From Shewanella colwelliana ATCC 39565 (GTDB lineage Bacteria > Pseudomonadota > Gammaproteobacteria > Enterobacterales > Shewanellaceae): a stretch of DNA of 64,000 nt. Both the position numbers and the translations under genes were made by a program. Location of the stretch: positions 44,713 to 108,712 of the forward strand of contig NZ_KI912480.1 in NCBI RefSeq assembly GCF_000518705.1. Direction: 5' to 3'. Positions within the stretch are counted from its first letter, which is position 1; each line of letters opens with the position of its first letter. The notes beneath the pieces are model-generated. The model was not told where the DNA came from and searched no databases. It was given only the letters and a program-made list of their open reading frames with translations. Shown here in pieces: positions 36,112 to 44,504 of the stretch.

Positions 36112-36894
36112 TTAATCAAGCTCTTTCATATATTCATCGAGCAATTCGTCGTCGTCAGTCGTATTGGGGACATCACCATCATATACTTTATAATCAATAT
36201 GTTGCAAGTAAGCTTCTTTGACAAATGTATAAGGATCTAGTGCATTGTCGACCAATCGCTCCTGATCGATTGCCGATGAGCGTTTATGCAGGTTTTTAAG
36301 ACCCCATTTAACCAATGATTGCCACATGGTGAGTTCGGATAATGGGAAATATAGTCCATCAACCCAGTCTGACGCTAATTCTCGCGTAACATAGGGGCCA
36401 AGAAATGGCGCCATAAAATAGGGGCCATTTGGCACACCATAATAACCCAGTACTTCGTTGAACTCATCTTGCTTACGCGGCATTCCCATCATGTCCGCAA
36501 CGTCAACCACACCAAGAAGGCCCAATGTGGTATTGATGGTGAAACGCCCTCCCGCATTAACCGCCCACATCCACTTGCCTTGCAAAGCATTGTTGACCAT
36601 TGAACTAGGCTCTTCAAAATTGTGCACAAAATTGTTCACACCGGTTTTAACTGGCCGCGGTAAGTAATCATTATAGGTATGCGCAACAGGACGATATAGA
36701 TATCTGTCCATAAACTGATAGTTAAAATCCCACATCGCCCGGTTAAAGCCCTCGATAGGGTCACGGGGATCATTATAGGTAATAACTACCGTTTCGGCGC
36801 TATCCATTGCACCTTGCTCATTTTGCTCAGCCGCTTGCACCTTAATCGATGCAACAAACACCAGCAGACTCAACGTAATCCATTTACACTTCAT
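36112..36894 (-). CDS. mlaA: MlaA/VacJ-family protein without lipobox
   Basis: MlaA is the outer-membrane component of the Mla system, which removes misplaced phospholipids from the outer leaflet. The 260-residue protein has the family patterns DPIEGFNRAMWDFNYQFMDRYLYRPVAHTY, NNFVHNFEEPSSMVNNALQGK and GYYGVPNGPYFMAPFLGP. The signal peptide ends as F-V-A-S-I-K-V-Q-A before A-E-Q; it has no cysteine at the cleavage site, unlike the lipoproteins typical of the family. It would then be a signal peptidase I substrate. Divergent to the FliK-like gene. Confidence 0.92.
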   Translation of the reverse strand: MKCKWITLSLLVFVASIKVQAAEQNEQGAMDSAETVVITYNDPRDPIEGFNRAMWDFNYQFMDRYLYRPVAHTYNDYLPRPVKTGVNNFVHNFEEPSSMVNNALQGKWMWAVNAGGRFTINTTLGLLGVVDVADMMGMPRKQDEFNEVLGYYGVPNGPYFMAPFLGPYVTRELASDWVDGLYFPLSELTMWQSLVKWGLKNLHKRSSAIDQERLVDNALDPYTFVKEAYLQHIDYKVYDGDVPNTTDDDELLDEYMKELD

Positions 36895-37085
36895 ATAACT
36901 TTGATTCCTAATTAGTATTACCTATCGGTTAAAGCTAATGGCTAAAAGTGACGATATAGTAGTAATACTAGACTACTCAGTTTGATTTTCCGTTTCAGAC
37001 GGCTAAGGATACTCAGCAAAATGAATAGGTCAAATTGAATTTTGTAAATACTGTTGTGTTAATTACCTAAATTGGGAGCTAATTT

Positions 37086-39068
37086 GTGAGCCAGTCGAGC
37101 ATCAATCCAGCCTTAACGGCAATCGCAACTGGGCAAAATTCAACTGCGTCATCTAATCTGCCGATTGAAAAATTAATTCCGACTAATATTCAATTTTCGA
37201 CTAATAAAGACACACTCGTTCTCAACCAGCAAGCACTAGATATCCGTTATTTACTAGCAACAGATAGAAGCCTTATCAAACTCGCTAGCGAACAACCCAT
37301 GGCCACAACCCTTATTCAACAGCAGGCGAGCCTTGAGCAAAGCATAAGCGCGTTATTGAAAACCTTCGGCACGGCTACCACTATCGAGCTCCCTCGCTCT
37401 ATTTTAGCCTATATAAAAGGAAATCAAATCGACCAGAGTCAATTACAACAGCTTGCAATGCGTCCACAAGGGTATCAGCTTGGAGAAGCCAGCATCATAG
37501 GCAATAAAGCCACAATTGGTCAGTCATTGCACTTTACTGTGCCAGGTGATGCAATCAGCAATGGGCGTTACTTAGCGACAATAACCCTGCAAAATAACAC
37601 ACTTGCTCTTACCCTATCACCGTTGCTTGCTCAAGCGAACGTCACTTTATCGCCAGCATTAGGGACAGATACGTACAACTCAACACAGTCAAAGCCTTCT
37701 TCTATGTCGGCCTTAATCAATAAGGCGTCATTAGCGAGTACTTACATTAGCCTAAACCGCGAATTAGCCAAGCAGTCACTGAGCAAGAGTCAACTCAGCG
37801 CGCTTGCACAGCCACTCAACAAAGCTGAAGTAGCTTCATTGTCATCTAATACCATTGGGTTGACTCAAAGAGGCACCTTGCCAGTGGACGTTTTACCAGG
37901 CCCAGTTAAGGCGGGAAACGGGCCTTCCGTAGCCAGTATTTCACTTCTATCGACCACAAGCTTTGCATTGCAGCAGCCAGCGTTAGTGAACACTCCTCTT
38001 TTCAAGTTGATCAGCCAGATAACCGGCCAATTGACTCAGCCATTGACGAGCCAGAGTCCTTTACCCCAACAAACGGTCAACGCTATGGCGCAAACGTTCA
38101 AGGGAGCTGAAGCACTTGGGGGCAGTGCTGACAACTTAGTCATATCACCTACGGCAAATCTTAAGCATACGCAAAGCAACGCTAACCCTGTTGCTAAATC
38201 AACGAACGGTTTGACGGTCAATACAGAGCAGAGCCAAGGGGCGCCAACCACTAAACCTCTGCACAGAGGACTCAAGCACCTACTCAACCATATAGGGCCT
38301 AAAGCGCTACAAACGGAGCAAACCACAAGTCAACAATCACTACTGTCTTTATTAAAAATAGCGTTTCCGCTGGCCTTTCCAAGACCGCTCACCGACTTAG
38401 CTGCTACTAACATGTTAAAAACCGAGCTTATAGATAGCTTCAGAGGTATATCGGCCCCCAGCCAGATGAACGCATTAAATGCTAGTCACGGCGGTACCAT
38501 CGCGCTGTTATTTCAATTACTGCTCGGCAGACAACAATCTACTCCTAGCAGTCAGGCGTTAAGTGCTCAGTTAAAACAGATACAGCAGCAACTTGGCATA
38601 CGTTCAACTTTACTCAATATGCTCGATAAAGCGGGGGCGACTGAATCCCTTGGTAAATTGGTTTCAGGTCTTAATTTATACCAACAAGCTTCAACAGACA
38701 GTACAACAAATACTCAGTGGTATTTCACCCTGCCCTATATGATTGATGAACGCCAAGAGGAGTTTGAGGGGCATTTTGAACAAGACAGCCAAGACCATCA
38801 AAAGAAAGATTGCTGGCGCTTACAACTCAAGTTTCATCTAACTCTTGGGGCGGTATTGATTAAAGCAGAAGTTAAACAGCAGCAAGTGTCACTCGGTTTT
38901 ACTTCTGACAGTGAACAGTTGCTTAAAGCTATAACTAATAAGTCGGACGCACTAACACAAAAGCTGACTCAAATAGGCTTTGAACCAAAACCGATAACCA
39001 CACAAAAAAGTGTCTTGCCCGCAAGTTTATTACCAGGCGAGCACTATTTAGTGAAGCTAAAGGTTTGA
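37086..39068 (+). CDS. FliK-like protein (second hook-length-control-type protein)
   Basis: A 660-residue protein with a long, Ser/Thr/Gln-rich N-terminal part and a C-terminal Flg_hook-like domain (about 575-655: WRLQLKFHLTLGAVLIKAEV, LGFTSDSEQL, LPGEHYLVKL). The true fliK lies at 58.6-60.3 kb. The start is GTG with GGGAG seven bases upstream. It precedes a small protein resembling the FlhB tail in the same direction; such FliK-like/FlhB-tail pairs recur near cheW/DUF2802 genes in gammaproteobacteria. The pair's role is not established. Function as a ruler is doubtful since no second flagellar system is seen here. Confidence 0.7.
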   Translation: MSQSSINPALTAIATGQNSTASSNLPIEKLIPTNIQFSTNKDTLVLNQQALDIRYLLATDRSLIKLASEQPMATTLIQQQASLEQSISALLKTFGTATTIELPRSILAYIKGNQIDQSQLQQLAMRPQGYQLGEASIIGNKATIGQSLHFTVPGDAISNGRYLATITLQNNTLALTLSPLLAQANVTLSPALGTDTYNSTQSKPSSMSALINKASLASTYISLNRELAKQSLSKSQLSALAQPLNKAEVASLSSNTIGLTQRGTLPVDVLPGPVKAGNGPSVASISLLSTTSFALQQPALVNTPLFKLISQITGQLTQPLTSQSPLPQQTVNAMAQTFKGAEALGGSADNLVISPTANLKHTQSNANPVAKSTNGLTVNTEQSQGAPTTKPLHRGLKHLLNHIGPKALQTEQTTSQQSLLSLLKIAFPLAFPRPLTDLAATNMLKTELIDSFRGISAPSQMNALNASHGGTIALLFQLLLGRQQSTPSSQALSAQLKQIQQQLGIRSTLLNMLDKAGATESLGKLVSGLNLYQQASTDSTTNTQWYFTLPYMIDERQEEFEGHFEQDSQDHQKKDCWRLQLKFHLTLGAVLIKAEVKQQQVSLGFTSDSEQLLKAITNKSDALTQKLTQIGFEPKPITTQKSVLPASLLPGEHYLVKLKV

Positions 39069-39140
39069 TTATCATTCAAGCTACGTCGGTATTAGCACTT
39101 GTGCGCATAGCAGACATCATATTGATAAGTTGAGGGCAGT

Positions 39141-39470
39141 ATGCAACCAGATACAGACAAAAATCGGCCAAACGAAACATCGACTCAAGCCGCTGCACTT
39201 AGTTACACAGGTGATGGTGCGCCAACACTGACCGCGAAAGGTGAGGATTTAGTTGCCCAAGAGATTATAGCGTTGGCCAAAGAGGCTGGCATTCATATTC
39301 ATCGCGATGCCAACCTGAGTCAATTTTTGCAAATGCTAGAGATTGGCGAAGAGATCCCTAAAGAACTTTATCAGCTTATTGCAGAGCTGATCGCCTTTGC
39401 TTATGTGCTAGATGGAAAATTTCCCGAGAGATGGGACAATATGCATCAAAAAATAGCGGAGCAGGTATAG
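39141..39470 (+). CDS. FlhB C-terminal-domain-like small protein (FlhX type)
   Basis: A 109-residue soluble protein related to the cytoplasmic tail of FlhB after the cleavage site. ALSYTGDGAPTLTAKGEDLV aligns with the FlhB tail AVKYDVMKASAPYVLAKGVD, and IPKELYQLIAELIAFAYVLDG aligns with IPEGLFTAVAQVLAYVFQL. The N-P-x-H autocleavage motif and membrane part are absent. In other bacteria such FlhX proteins can replace the cleaved FlhB tail. The ribosome site GAGGGCAG precedes the ATG; the FliK-like gene is 72 bp upstream. Confidence 0.8.
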   Translation: MQPDTDKNRPNETSTQAAALSYTGDGAPTLTAKGEDLVAQEIIALAKEAGIHIHRDANLSQFLQMLEIGEEIPKELYQLIAELIAFAYVLDGKFPERWDNMHQKIAEQV

Positions 39471-39861
39471 ACGCTAGATAAGTATGACTCAGTGAAAGAA
39501 GCCCAGCATATTAATACTAGGCCTTTATAGCAATCAGTATAAGAAAGTGATCGACTCACCGTGTACTTTGACAACTAATTCAAGGCGAATGGACGACGGC
39601 ATGCTTGCTCCCTTATGAGGCCGTTCAACGCAGAAGTAGGAAGTCAAAAACACGCCTAACAGGCTAGTCTTAGCGCTTTCGATGCCGCGTTAATAAGCTT
39701 GACCCTAGTTCAACTAGGCTCTTCACTCGTTGCAATCAACAAGGATGTTGTGAATGCCCTTAATGCACGACTATATGGATAGGAGCAATTAAGGGCCTTG
39801 CCTGATAAGCGCTAAATTCTCGCTGAGTGCTGACATCTTTATATTAATTGGTATTAAAATA
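39471..39861. other. Intergenic region between convergent genes
   Basis: A 391-bp region between the FlhX-like gene and DUF2802. It includes the short inverted repeat CCTAGTT-c-AACTAGG near 39703-39717. No strong terminator with a T-run and no gene was recognised. The texture suggests an interspersed repeat element, but only one copy is in the window. Confidence 0.4.
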
Positions 39862-40266
39862 TTACGCTTTGCTATGTAATCTAAGCAGTAATTCGGCTTC
39901 CGCCTTGGGCAACTCACACTCTTTAACTAATTCTTCGACACCGGCCCCCAACGCAACCATTTTCATGGCACGAGAATAAAGTCGGGCTTGGGGATCTTGT
40001 TGATTAGTTTCATCGATACGTGCATCTTGTTTAGCAACTCGCTTTTCAAGTTCTAACATGCGACGCCCAACACCAATAGTTCCTGTGCGTAGCTCTTGCA
40101 GCTCACGCTTTACCGCCTCTCTTTGACGGTCACTCTCTTTTACCAGTAGTGTTAATGCTTCTATTTTTGCTTGCAGTTTTCGGGTTTGTTTCTGCTGATA
40201 AAGCACCAGCCCCAAACAGGCTATGACATAGAGCAAAGCCGCGATCAATAATTCATCGCCAATCAT
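39862..40266 (-). CDS. DUF2802 protein
   Basis: A 134-residue protein with one N-terminal membrane span (about 4-21, ELLIAALLYVIACLGLVLYQ). A coiled-coil region with heptad-like K/R/E/L follows (about 25-95), and a C-terminal helix-turn-helix-like part has GVEELVKECELPKAEAELLLRLH. It is the usual last gene after parC-parP-cheW in polar-flagellate gammaproteobacteria. Function is unknown. Confidence 0.85.
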   Translation of the reverse strand: MIGDELLIAALLYVIACLGLVLYQQKQTRKLQAKIEALTLLVKESDRQREAVKRELQELRTGTIGVGRRMLELEKRVAKQDARIDETNQQDPQARLYSRAMKMVALGAGVEELVKECELPKAEAELLLRLHSKA

Positions 40267-40392
40267 GAAAAGTTACCACTCCAGTTTCCAGCCTGGTGAC
40301 CATAACGACTCGCATTATGCTCATCACCGTAAAGACCACGCAATAAAACGCCACCGAAGCTAATACCCTCGATGGCTAACAGTATTCACCAT

Positions 40393-40887
40393 TTATAATT
40401 GCGCGAGATCCATCCACTCTTCATCAGACAAAAGCTTATCTAAATCAACCAAAATAAGCAGCTCATTATCACGATTACTCACACCTTGGATAAACTTAGC
40501 GCTCTCTTCAGTGCCTACATTCGGTGCATTATCTATCTCAGAACCACGTAGATAAACCACTTCAGCAACGCTATCGACAAGAATACCAATTACTTGTTTT
40601 TCGGCTTCAATAATCACAATACGCGTTGAATCATCAACGTCTGATGACATCAAACCAAAACGAGAACGGGTGTCAATCACCGTCACAACGTTACCACGTA
40701 GGTTAATAATACCAAGCACATAATGTGGCGCCCCAGGCACCGGTGCAATTTCGGTATAACGTAATACCTCTTGCACCTGCATTACGTTGATACCGTAGGT
40801 TTCATTATCTAAACGGAAGGTTACCCACTGCAACACTTCATCATCTTTACCAGCAGCTACTGCCGCTACGTTTTTTGCATCTGCCAT
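40393..40887 (-). CDS. cheW: Chemotaxis coupling protein CheW
   Basis: CheW links chemoreceptors to CheA in the polar array. The protein of about 164 residues has WVTFRLDNETYGINVMQVQEVL, GIINLRGNVVTVIDTRSRFG and GILVDSVAEVVYL. The ATG at 40887 has GAGG five bases upstream; an in-frame TTG at 40902 is less likely. It follows parP by seven bases, matching the parC-parP-cheW order of vibrios. Confidence 0.95.
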   Translation of the reverse strand: MADAKNVAAVAAGKDDEVLQWVTFRLDNETYGINVMQVQEVLRYTEIAPVPGAPHYVLGIINLRGNVVTVIDTRSRFGLMSSDVDDSTRIVIIEAEKQVIGILVDSVAEVVYLRGSEIDNAPNVGTEESAKFIQGVSNRDNELLILVDLDKLLSDEEWMDLAQL

Positions 40888-40894
40888 ATAAACC

Positions 40895-41893
40895 TCAGCC
40901 AATAGAGTCCTGACTACCTAATCCTAGATTCAACAATTCAATCAATGCTTGCACATGTAATATGCCGCACATCTGCTCTTTAACCACGCCCGCTAACCAA
41001 GGCCGTTTTCCGGCTTTTGTACGCCAATTAACCTCGGACTTCAAAATCTTAACCGAGTTAACCAGTGATTCGCACGCTAGCCCCCAATTACTATCTTCTA
41101 ATAGTACAATATATTGGTAATCAACGGATTGCGCCAGTGTATCATCATATTTTTCCGGCATAACCCACGCACAACTATTAACGACATTTAGCTGAGACTC
41201 GCGATAAGTTTGCACACCAAGATACCATTCTGGGCGTCCCATAATATGATTTACACGTTCAATTTTTACGATGCCACCTAAACTAACCAGTGGGACGGCC
41301 AATGTGAGCCCTGCCACTTTGAAAAAAAGTACCTGAAACTCTTCATCTAACTGCTCAACTAAACTTTCAGTGATACCCGGTGGCGTAATACCCGTTTGGG
41401 TTTCAAGTTGCTGCTCAGTAACTTGTTCATCGACCGCTTTCGCTTCAACTTTAATAGTAGCTGAAGTTTCAATCTTTTCTTCTATTTGCGGCTCAACAAC
41501 TGTTTGTTTTATTTTCGAAATCACGATTGCTTCATCAGCAACCTTAGTCTTAGTCTGTACCGCCTCAATAGGCTTGTCGATCTGTGCTGTTGGGGGCGCG
41601 GAAACGGCCGACAATAATTGCTCCAACGCTCGCTTGTCTAACGATGATGCTGATTTTGTTGCAACACTAGGTTTACTGGCTGCAGGGACAGGCGCCCGTT
41701 GAAGCTGCTCGGCCAATTTGACCTGCTGTTGACCTAGCACCTTGTCACCTTTAACTGGTGTTGCAGCTAAAGTAGTCTGCGCAGCATGAGGTATAATAGG
41801 CTTAATATTCTTAGCCGCCTCGTCTGCGACATCCTCTTCTGTAAGCAGCAGAGCGAAATAATCAAATACTGCTTCATCAACTGAGTTTGACAT
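40895..41893 (-). CDS. parP: ParP: CheW-domain polar array anchor
   Basis: ParP tethers chemotaxis arrays to the cell pole by binding CheA and ParC. The 332-residue protein has a long acidic/proline-poor linker rich in K, E, T and V (about 30-180) and a C-terminal CheW-like domain (LDEEFQVLFFKVAGLTLAVPL onwards, about 190-330). The ATG at 41893 has AAGGAG seven bases upstream and overlaps the end of parC by 17 bases. Identity as ParP follows from domain layout and the parC-parP-cheW order. Confidence 0.88.
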   Translation of the reverse strand: MSNSVDEAVFDYFALLLTEEDVADEAAKNIKPIIPHAAQTTLAATPVKGDKVLGQQQVKLAEQLQRAPVPAASKPSVATKSASSLDKRALEQLLSAVSAPPTAQIDKPIEAVQTKTKVADEAIVISKIKQTVVEPQIEEKIETSATIKVEAKAVDEQVTEQQLETQTGITPPGITESLVEQLDEEFQVLFFKVAGLTLAVPLVSLGGIVKIERVNHIMGRPEWYLGVQTYRESQLNVVNSCAWVMPEKYDDTLAQSVDYQYIVLLEDSNWGLACESLVNSVKILKSEVNWRTKAGKRPWLAGVVKEQMCGILHVQALIELLNLGLGSQDSIG

Positions 41894-42668
41894 GCGCAAA
41901 CTCCTTAGAGAGTAGATAATCTAGCAACCTGTCGTATGCTTTGACACCTCGGGTGTTACCCGCATAATGCGATGCTGGCAAGTGTGCAAGGCTTGCATCT
42001 CTAAACTTAGTATCCACCGGAATAACATCTGGCCACAATGTATCACCGTACTCTTCTCCCAATTGATTTAACGCTAAAGGAGAGGCTTTGGTGCGCCGGT
42101 CATACATGGTCGGAATAATAGTGTAACTATAGGTAGTGCTCTTTGAACGCCCCATTAAGGTCATCGTTTTTATCATTCTATCTAGGCCCTTAATGGCCAA
42201 AAATTCAGTCTGCACAGGGATGATAATATGCTGGCTCGCCGCCAGAGCATTCACCATTAACACCCCGAGTACTGGCGGACAGTCGATCAATGCCACATCA
42301 TAGTTGTCTTCAACTAAGGTCAATAACTTCTTAAGAATAAGCCCCATACCACCTTGATGACCTAACGAGCGGTCTAACGTTGCCAACGCCATCGTTGCGG
42401 GCAATAACTCAATTCCGTCAACTTTAGTTGGCACAATGTGAGAGATGACTAAGTCTTTAGATAATTGTTTATGTTTAAGAAACAGGTCGTAAAGCGATGC
42501 AGGAACCTCTTCCGAGTCGACGCCAAGATAATAACCTAAAGAGGCATGAGGATCGGTATCAATCATGAGTACGCGCTGACCACGCTTTGCCAAAGCCCCT
42601 GCAAGGCTGGCAACAGTGGTTGTTTTACCCACACCACCTTTTTGATTTGCTATGGTCCAGACTTTCAA
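41877..42668 (-). CDS. parC: ParC: ParA-like ATPase for polar chemotaxis arrays
   Basis: A 263-residue ParA/MinD-type ATPase with deviant Walker A NQKGGVGKTT (8-17), Walker A' LMIDTDPHASLGYYLG and Walker B VALIDCPPVLG. Located between chemotaxis genes, it matches ParC of vibrios, which places chemotaxis arrays at the flagellated pole and partitions them at division. It is distinct from chromosomal ParA, which pairs with parB. Stop overlaps parP. Confidence 0.93.
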   Translation of the reverse strand: MKVWTIANQKGGVGKTTTVASLAGALAKRGQRVLMIDTDPHASLGYYLGVDSEEVPASLYDLFLKHKQLSKDLVISHIVPTKVDGIELLPATMALATLDRSLGHQGGMGLILKKLLTLVEDNYDVALIDCPPVLGVLMVNALAASQHIIIPVQTEFLAIKGLDRMIKTMTLMGRSKSTTYSYTIIPTMYDRRTKASPLALNQLGEEYGDTLWPDVIPVDTKFRDASLAHLPASHYAGNTRGVKAYDRLLDYLLSKEFAHVKLS

Positions 42669-42713
42669 AAATAACCCCTTAATTAACTCACCAAAGTGCT
42701 AGCTCTTACTGTT

Positions 42714-43310
42714 CTAATTATCTTCACGAGTCGTTACCCGTATTCCGCCATGTGGCAGACTTATTACTTTAACACCATCTTGGTTTTCAGACAGCTTTAC
42801 TGGCTGCGAACTCGTCAAATTGTCAACTTGATCGGGGTTTACATCCGTTTTACTACCTAACATATTATTATCTGTCGTCGTAGAAGCCGCATCGATCAAC
42901 TCAATGTCGTCAGTTAGCACTGTAACTGGCTTATTCGACTGCATATCTGGTGCAGGATAAATCAATAAAGATGGGCTATCTCTAACGTTAAGCGCTTCAG
43001 ACTTAGATTGCTCTGTGGATGTAACGCCTGGTCCTATTTCAACGGAGGTTTGTTCACCTGGCTTAGCTTGAGAAAGCAACGACTTTGTTGCGTCAGGGTT
43101 AGATGCCATCCATTCAGCAACAGCCTTTGCCTGTTCGTCTGGCACCATCAAAAGTACTTGGGTTTTCTTAAGCTGTTCAATCTCAGAGAGTAACAGGCGG
43201 TTTTTATGGCGCATATCGAGATACAGCGATCCCGTGACAACAGTGCTAACTAACATCAAAAATAACACAAGCAGCATGAGCGTACTCATGCCTTTTTGCT
43301 TGTTAGCCAC
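42714..43310 (-). CDS. Unknown membrane-anchored protein with pilin-like N-terminus
   Basis: A protein of about 198 residues from a GTG at 43310, overlapping the cheB stop, or 191 from the ATG at 43289. The N-terminus (A-N-K-Q-K-G then MSTLMLLVLFLMLVSTVVTG) has a Lys-Gln-Lys-Gly followed by a hydrophobic helix, as in PilX/GspK-type prepilins, but lacks Glu at +5. A short coiled coil (about 32-45) follows, then a low-complexity Ser/Thr/Asp region. The end (KVISLPHGGIRVTTRED) is more ordered. In Pseudomonas this slot between cheB and parC holds motCD; this protein does not resemble MotD. Function unknown. Confidence 0.65.
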   Translation of the reverse strand: MANKQKGMSTLMLLVLFLMLVSTVVTGSLYLDMRHKNRLLLSEIEQLKKTQVLLMVPDEQAKAVAEWMASNPDATKSLLSQAKPGEQTSVEIGPGVTSTEQSKSEALNVRDSPSLLIYPAPDMQSNKPVTVLTDDIELIDAASTTTDNNMLGSKTDVNPDQVDNLTSSQPVKLSENQDGVKVISLPHGGIRVTTREDN

Positions 43311-44409
43311 GAGCGGTTTCTCTAATAATGGATTCAGCCATATCTTCAAGCGCAATAGATTGTGTCGACAATCCCGCAGATGCGACGGCTTGAGGCATAC
43401 CGTAAACAACACAACTCGCCTCATCCTGAGCCCAGATAGTGGCACCCGCTGATTTGAGCATCCGAGCGCCTTCACGCCCATCAGCCCCCATGCCAGTTAA
43501 GACAACGGCCAAAATCTCCGAGCCCATCAATTTAGACGCAGAGGCAAATGTGATATCGACACAAGGTTTGTAATTCATGTCAGCACTACCCGCAACAATT
43601 TTTATTCTGCCGTGAGTACCACCGCGTTCAACCATCATCTGCATCCCACCGGGCGCCAAATAAGCGCAACCAGGCCTTAGTTGATCACCGTTCTGGGCTT
43701 CTTTTACATCGATAGCACACAACCCATTGAGTCGACCAGCAAAGGCTGGCGTAAATGCCGCAGGCATATGCTGAATCAACAAAATTGGATGAGGGTAATT
43801 ACCTGGAAGTTTAGTTAAGATTCGCTGCAAAGCGACAGGTCCACCAGTAGACGTACCAATAAGTAATATCTTGTATTTTTTACCACTGGCTCGTTGAGGC
43901 GCGGTCGCACGCACTGGAGGACGTGATGCTGGCGCTGTCTCGCGAGATGTTGAAGGCCGAGAGGTGATTGGTGTCGGTGTTGGCGTTCTTGGCTGGATAG
44001 GCCGGAATACACGTCGCCTTCCTAACGCTTTAATGCGCTGTTGCAATAAGATAATTGCGTCATCTTTGTTGGTCGCAATATCTTCAAAGCGTTTTGGTAG
44101 GAAATCTAGCGCCCCTGCTTCTAATGCATCTAAAGTCGCCTTGGCGCCATCATGAGTTAACGAAGAGAACATCAAAATTGGCGTAGGACATTTAGCCATA
44201 ATCTCACGTACAGCAGTAATGCCATCCATCACAGGCATTTCAATGTCCATAGTAATGACTTGCGGCTTCAACTGCTCTGCTAGCTTAACCGCTTCAGCAC
44301 CATTCACCGCAGTACCAACCACTTCTAAATCTGGATCTTTAGTAACAATTTCACTGACTCTGCGGCGAAAAAAACTCGAATCATCGACAACTAATACTTT
44401 AATGGCCAT
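43303..44409 (-). CDS. cheB: Chemotaxis methylesterase CheB
   Basis: CheB demethylates and deamidates chemoreceptors when phosphorylated. The 368-residue protein has a receiver (VVDDSSFFRRRV, phospho-Asp in VITMDIEMPVMDG), a Pro/Thr/Arg-rich linker (about 135-175) and the esterase domain. The catalytic Ser is in LLIGTSTGGPVAL, the His in LIQHMPAAFTPAFA, and the Asp in LTGMGADGREGA. Domain order and length are normal. It lies between cheA and the unknown gene at 42714-43310. Confidence 0.96.
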   Translation of the reverse strand: MAIKVLVVDDSSFFRRRVSEIVTKDPDLEVVGTAVNGAEAVKLAEQLKPQVITMDIEMPVMDGITAVREIMAKCPTPILMFSSLTHDGAKATLDALEAGALDFLPKRFEDIATNKDDAIILLQQRIKALGRRRVFRPIQPRTPTPTPITSRPSTSRETAPASRPPVRATAPQRASGKKYKILLIGTSTGGPVALQRILTKLPGNYPHPILLIQHMPAAFTPAFAGRLNGLCAIDVKEAQNGDQLRPGCAYLAPGGMQMMVERGGTHGRIKIVAGSADMNYKPCVDITFASASKLMGSEILAVVLTGMGADGREGARMLKSAGATIWAQDEASCVVYGMPQAVASAGLSTQSIALEDMAESIIRETARG

Positions 44410-44504
44410 TCATTTTCCTATCGACAGCGATCATCAGTCCAGAAACAGCGCGTGATACGGCTAGGTATCACGCCAGTTTAAGTTTCCGCTATCTCATAAC
44501 CTTA

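Noticed and set aside
36960..37020. Sigma-28 type promoter before the FliK-like gene
   Set aside because: Only a loose match to the -10 element (GGCTAAGG) and no proper -35.
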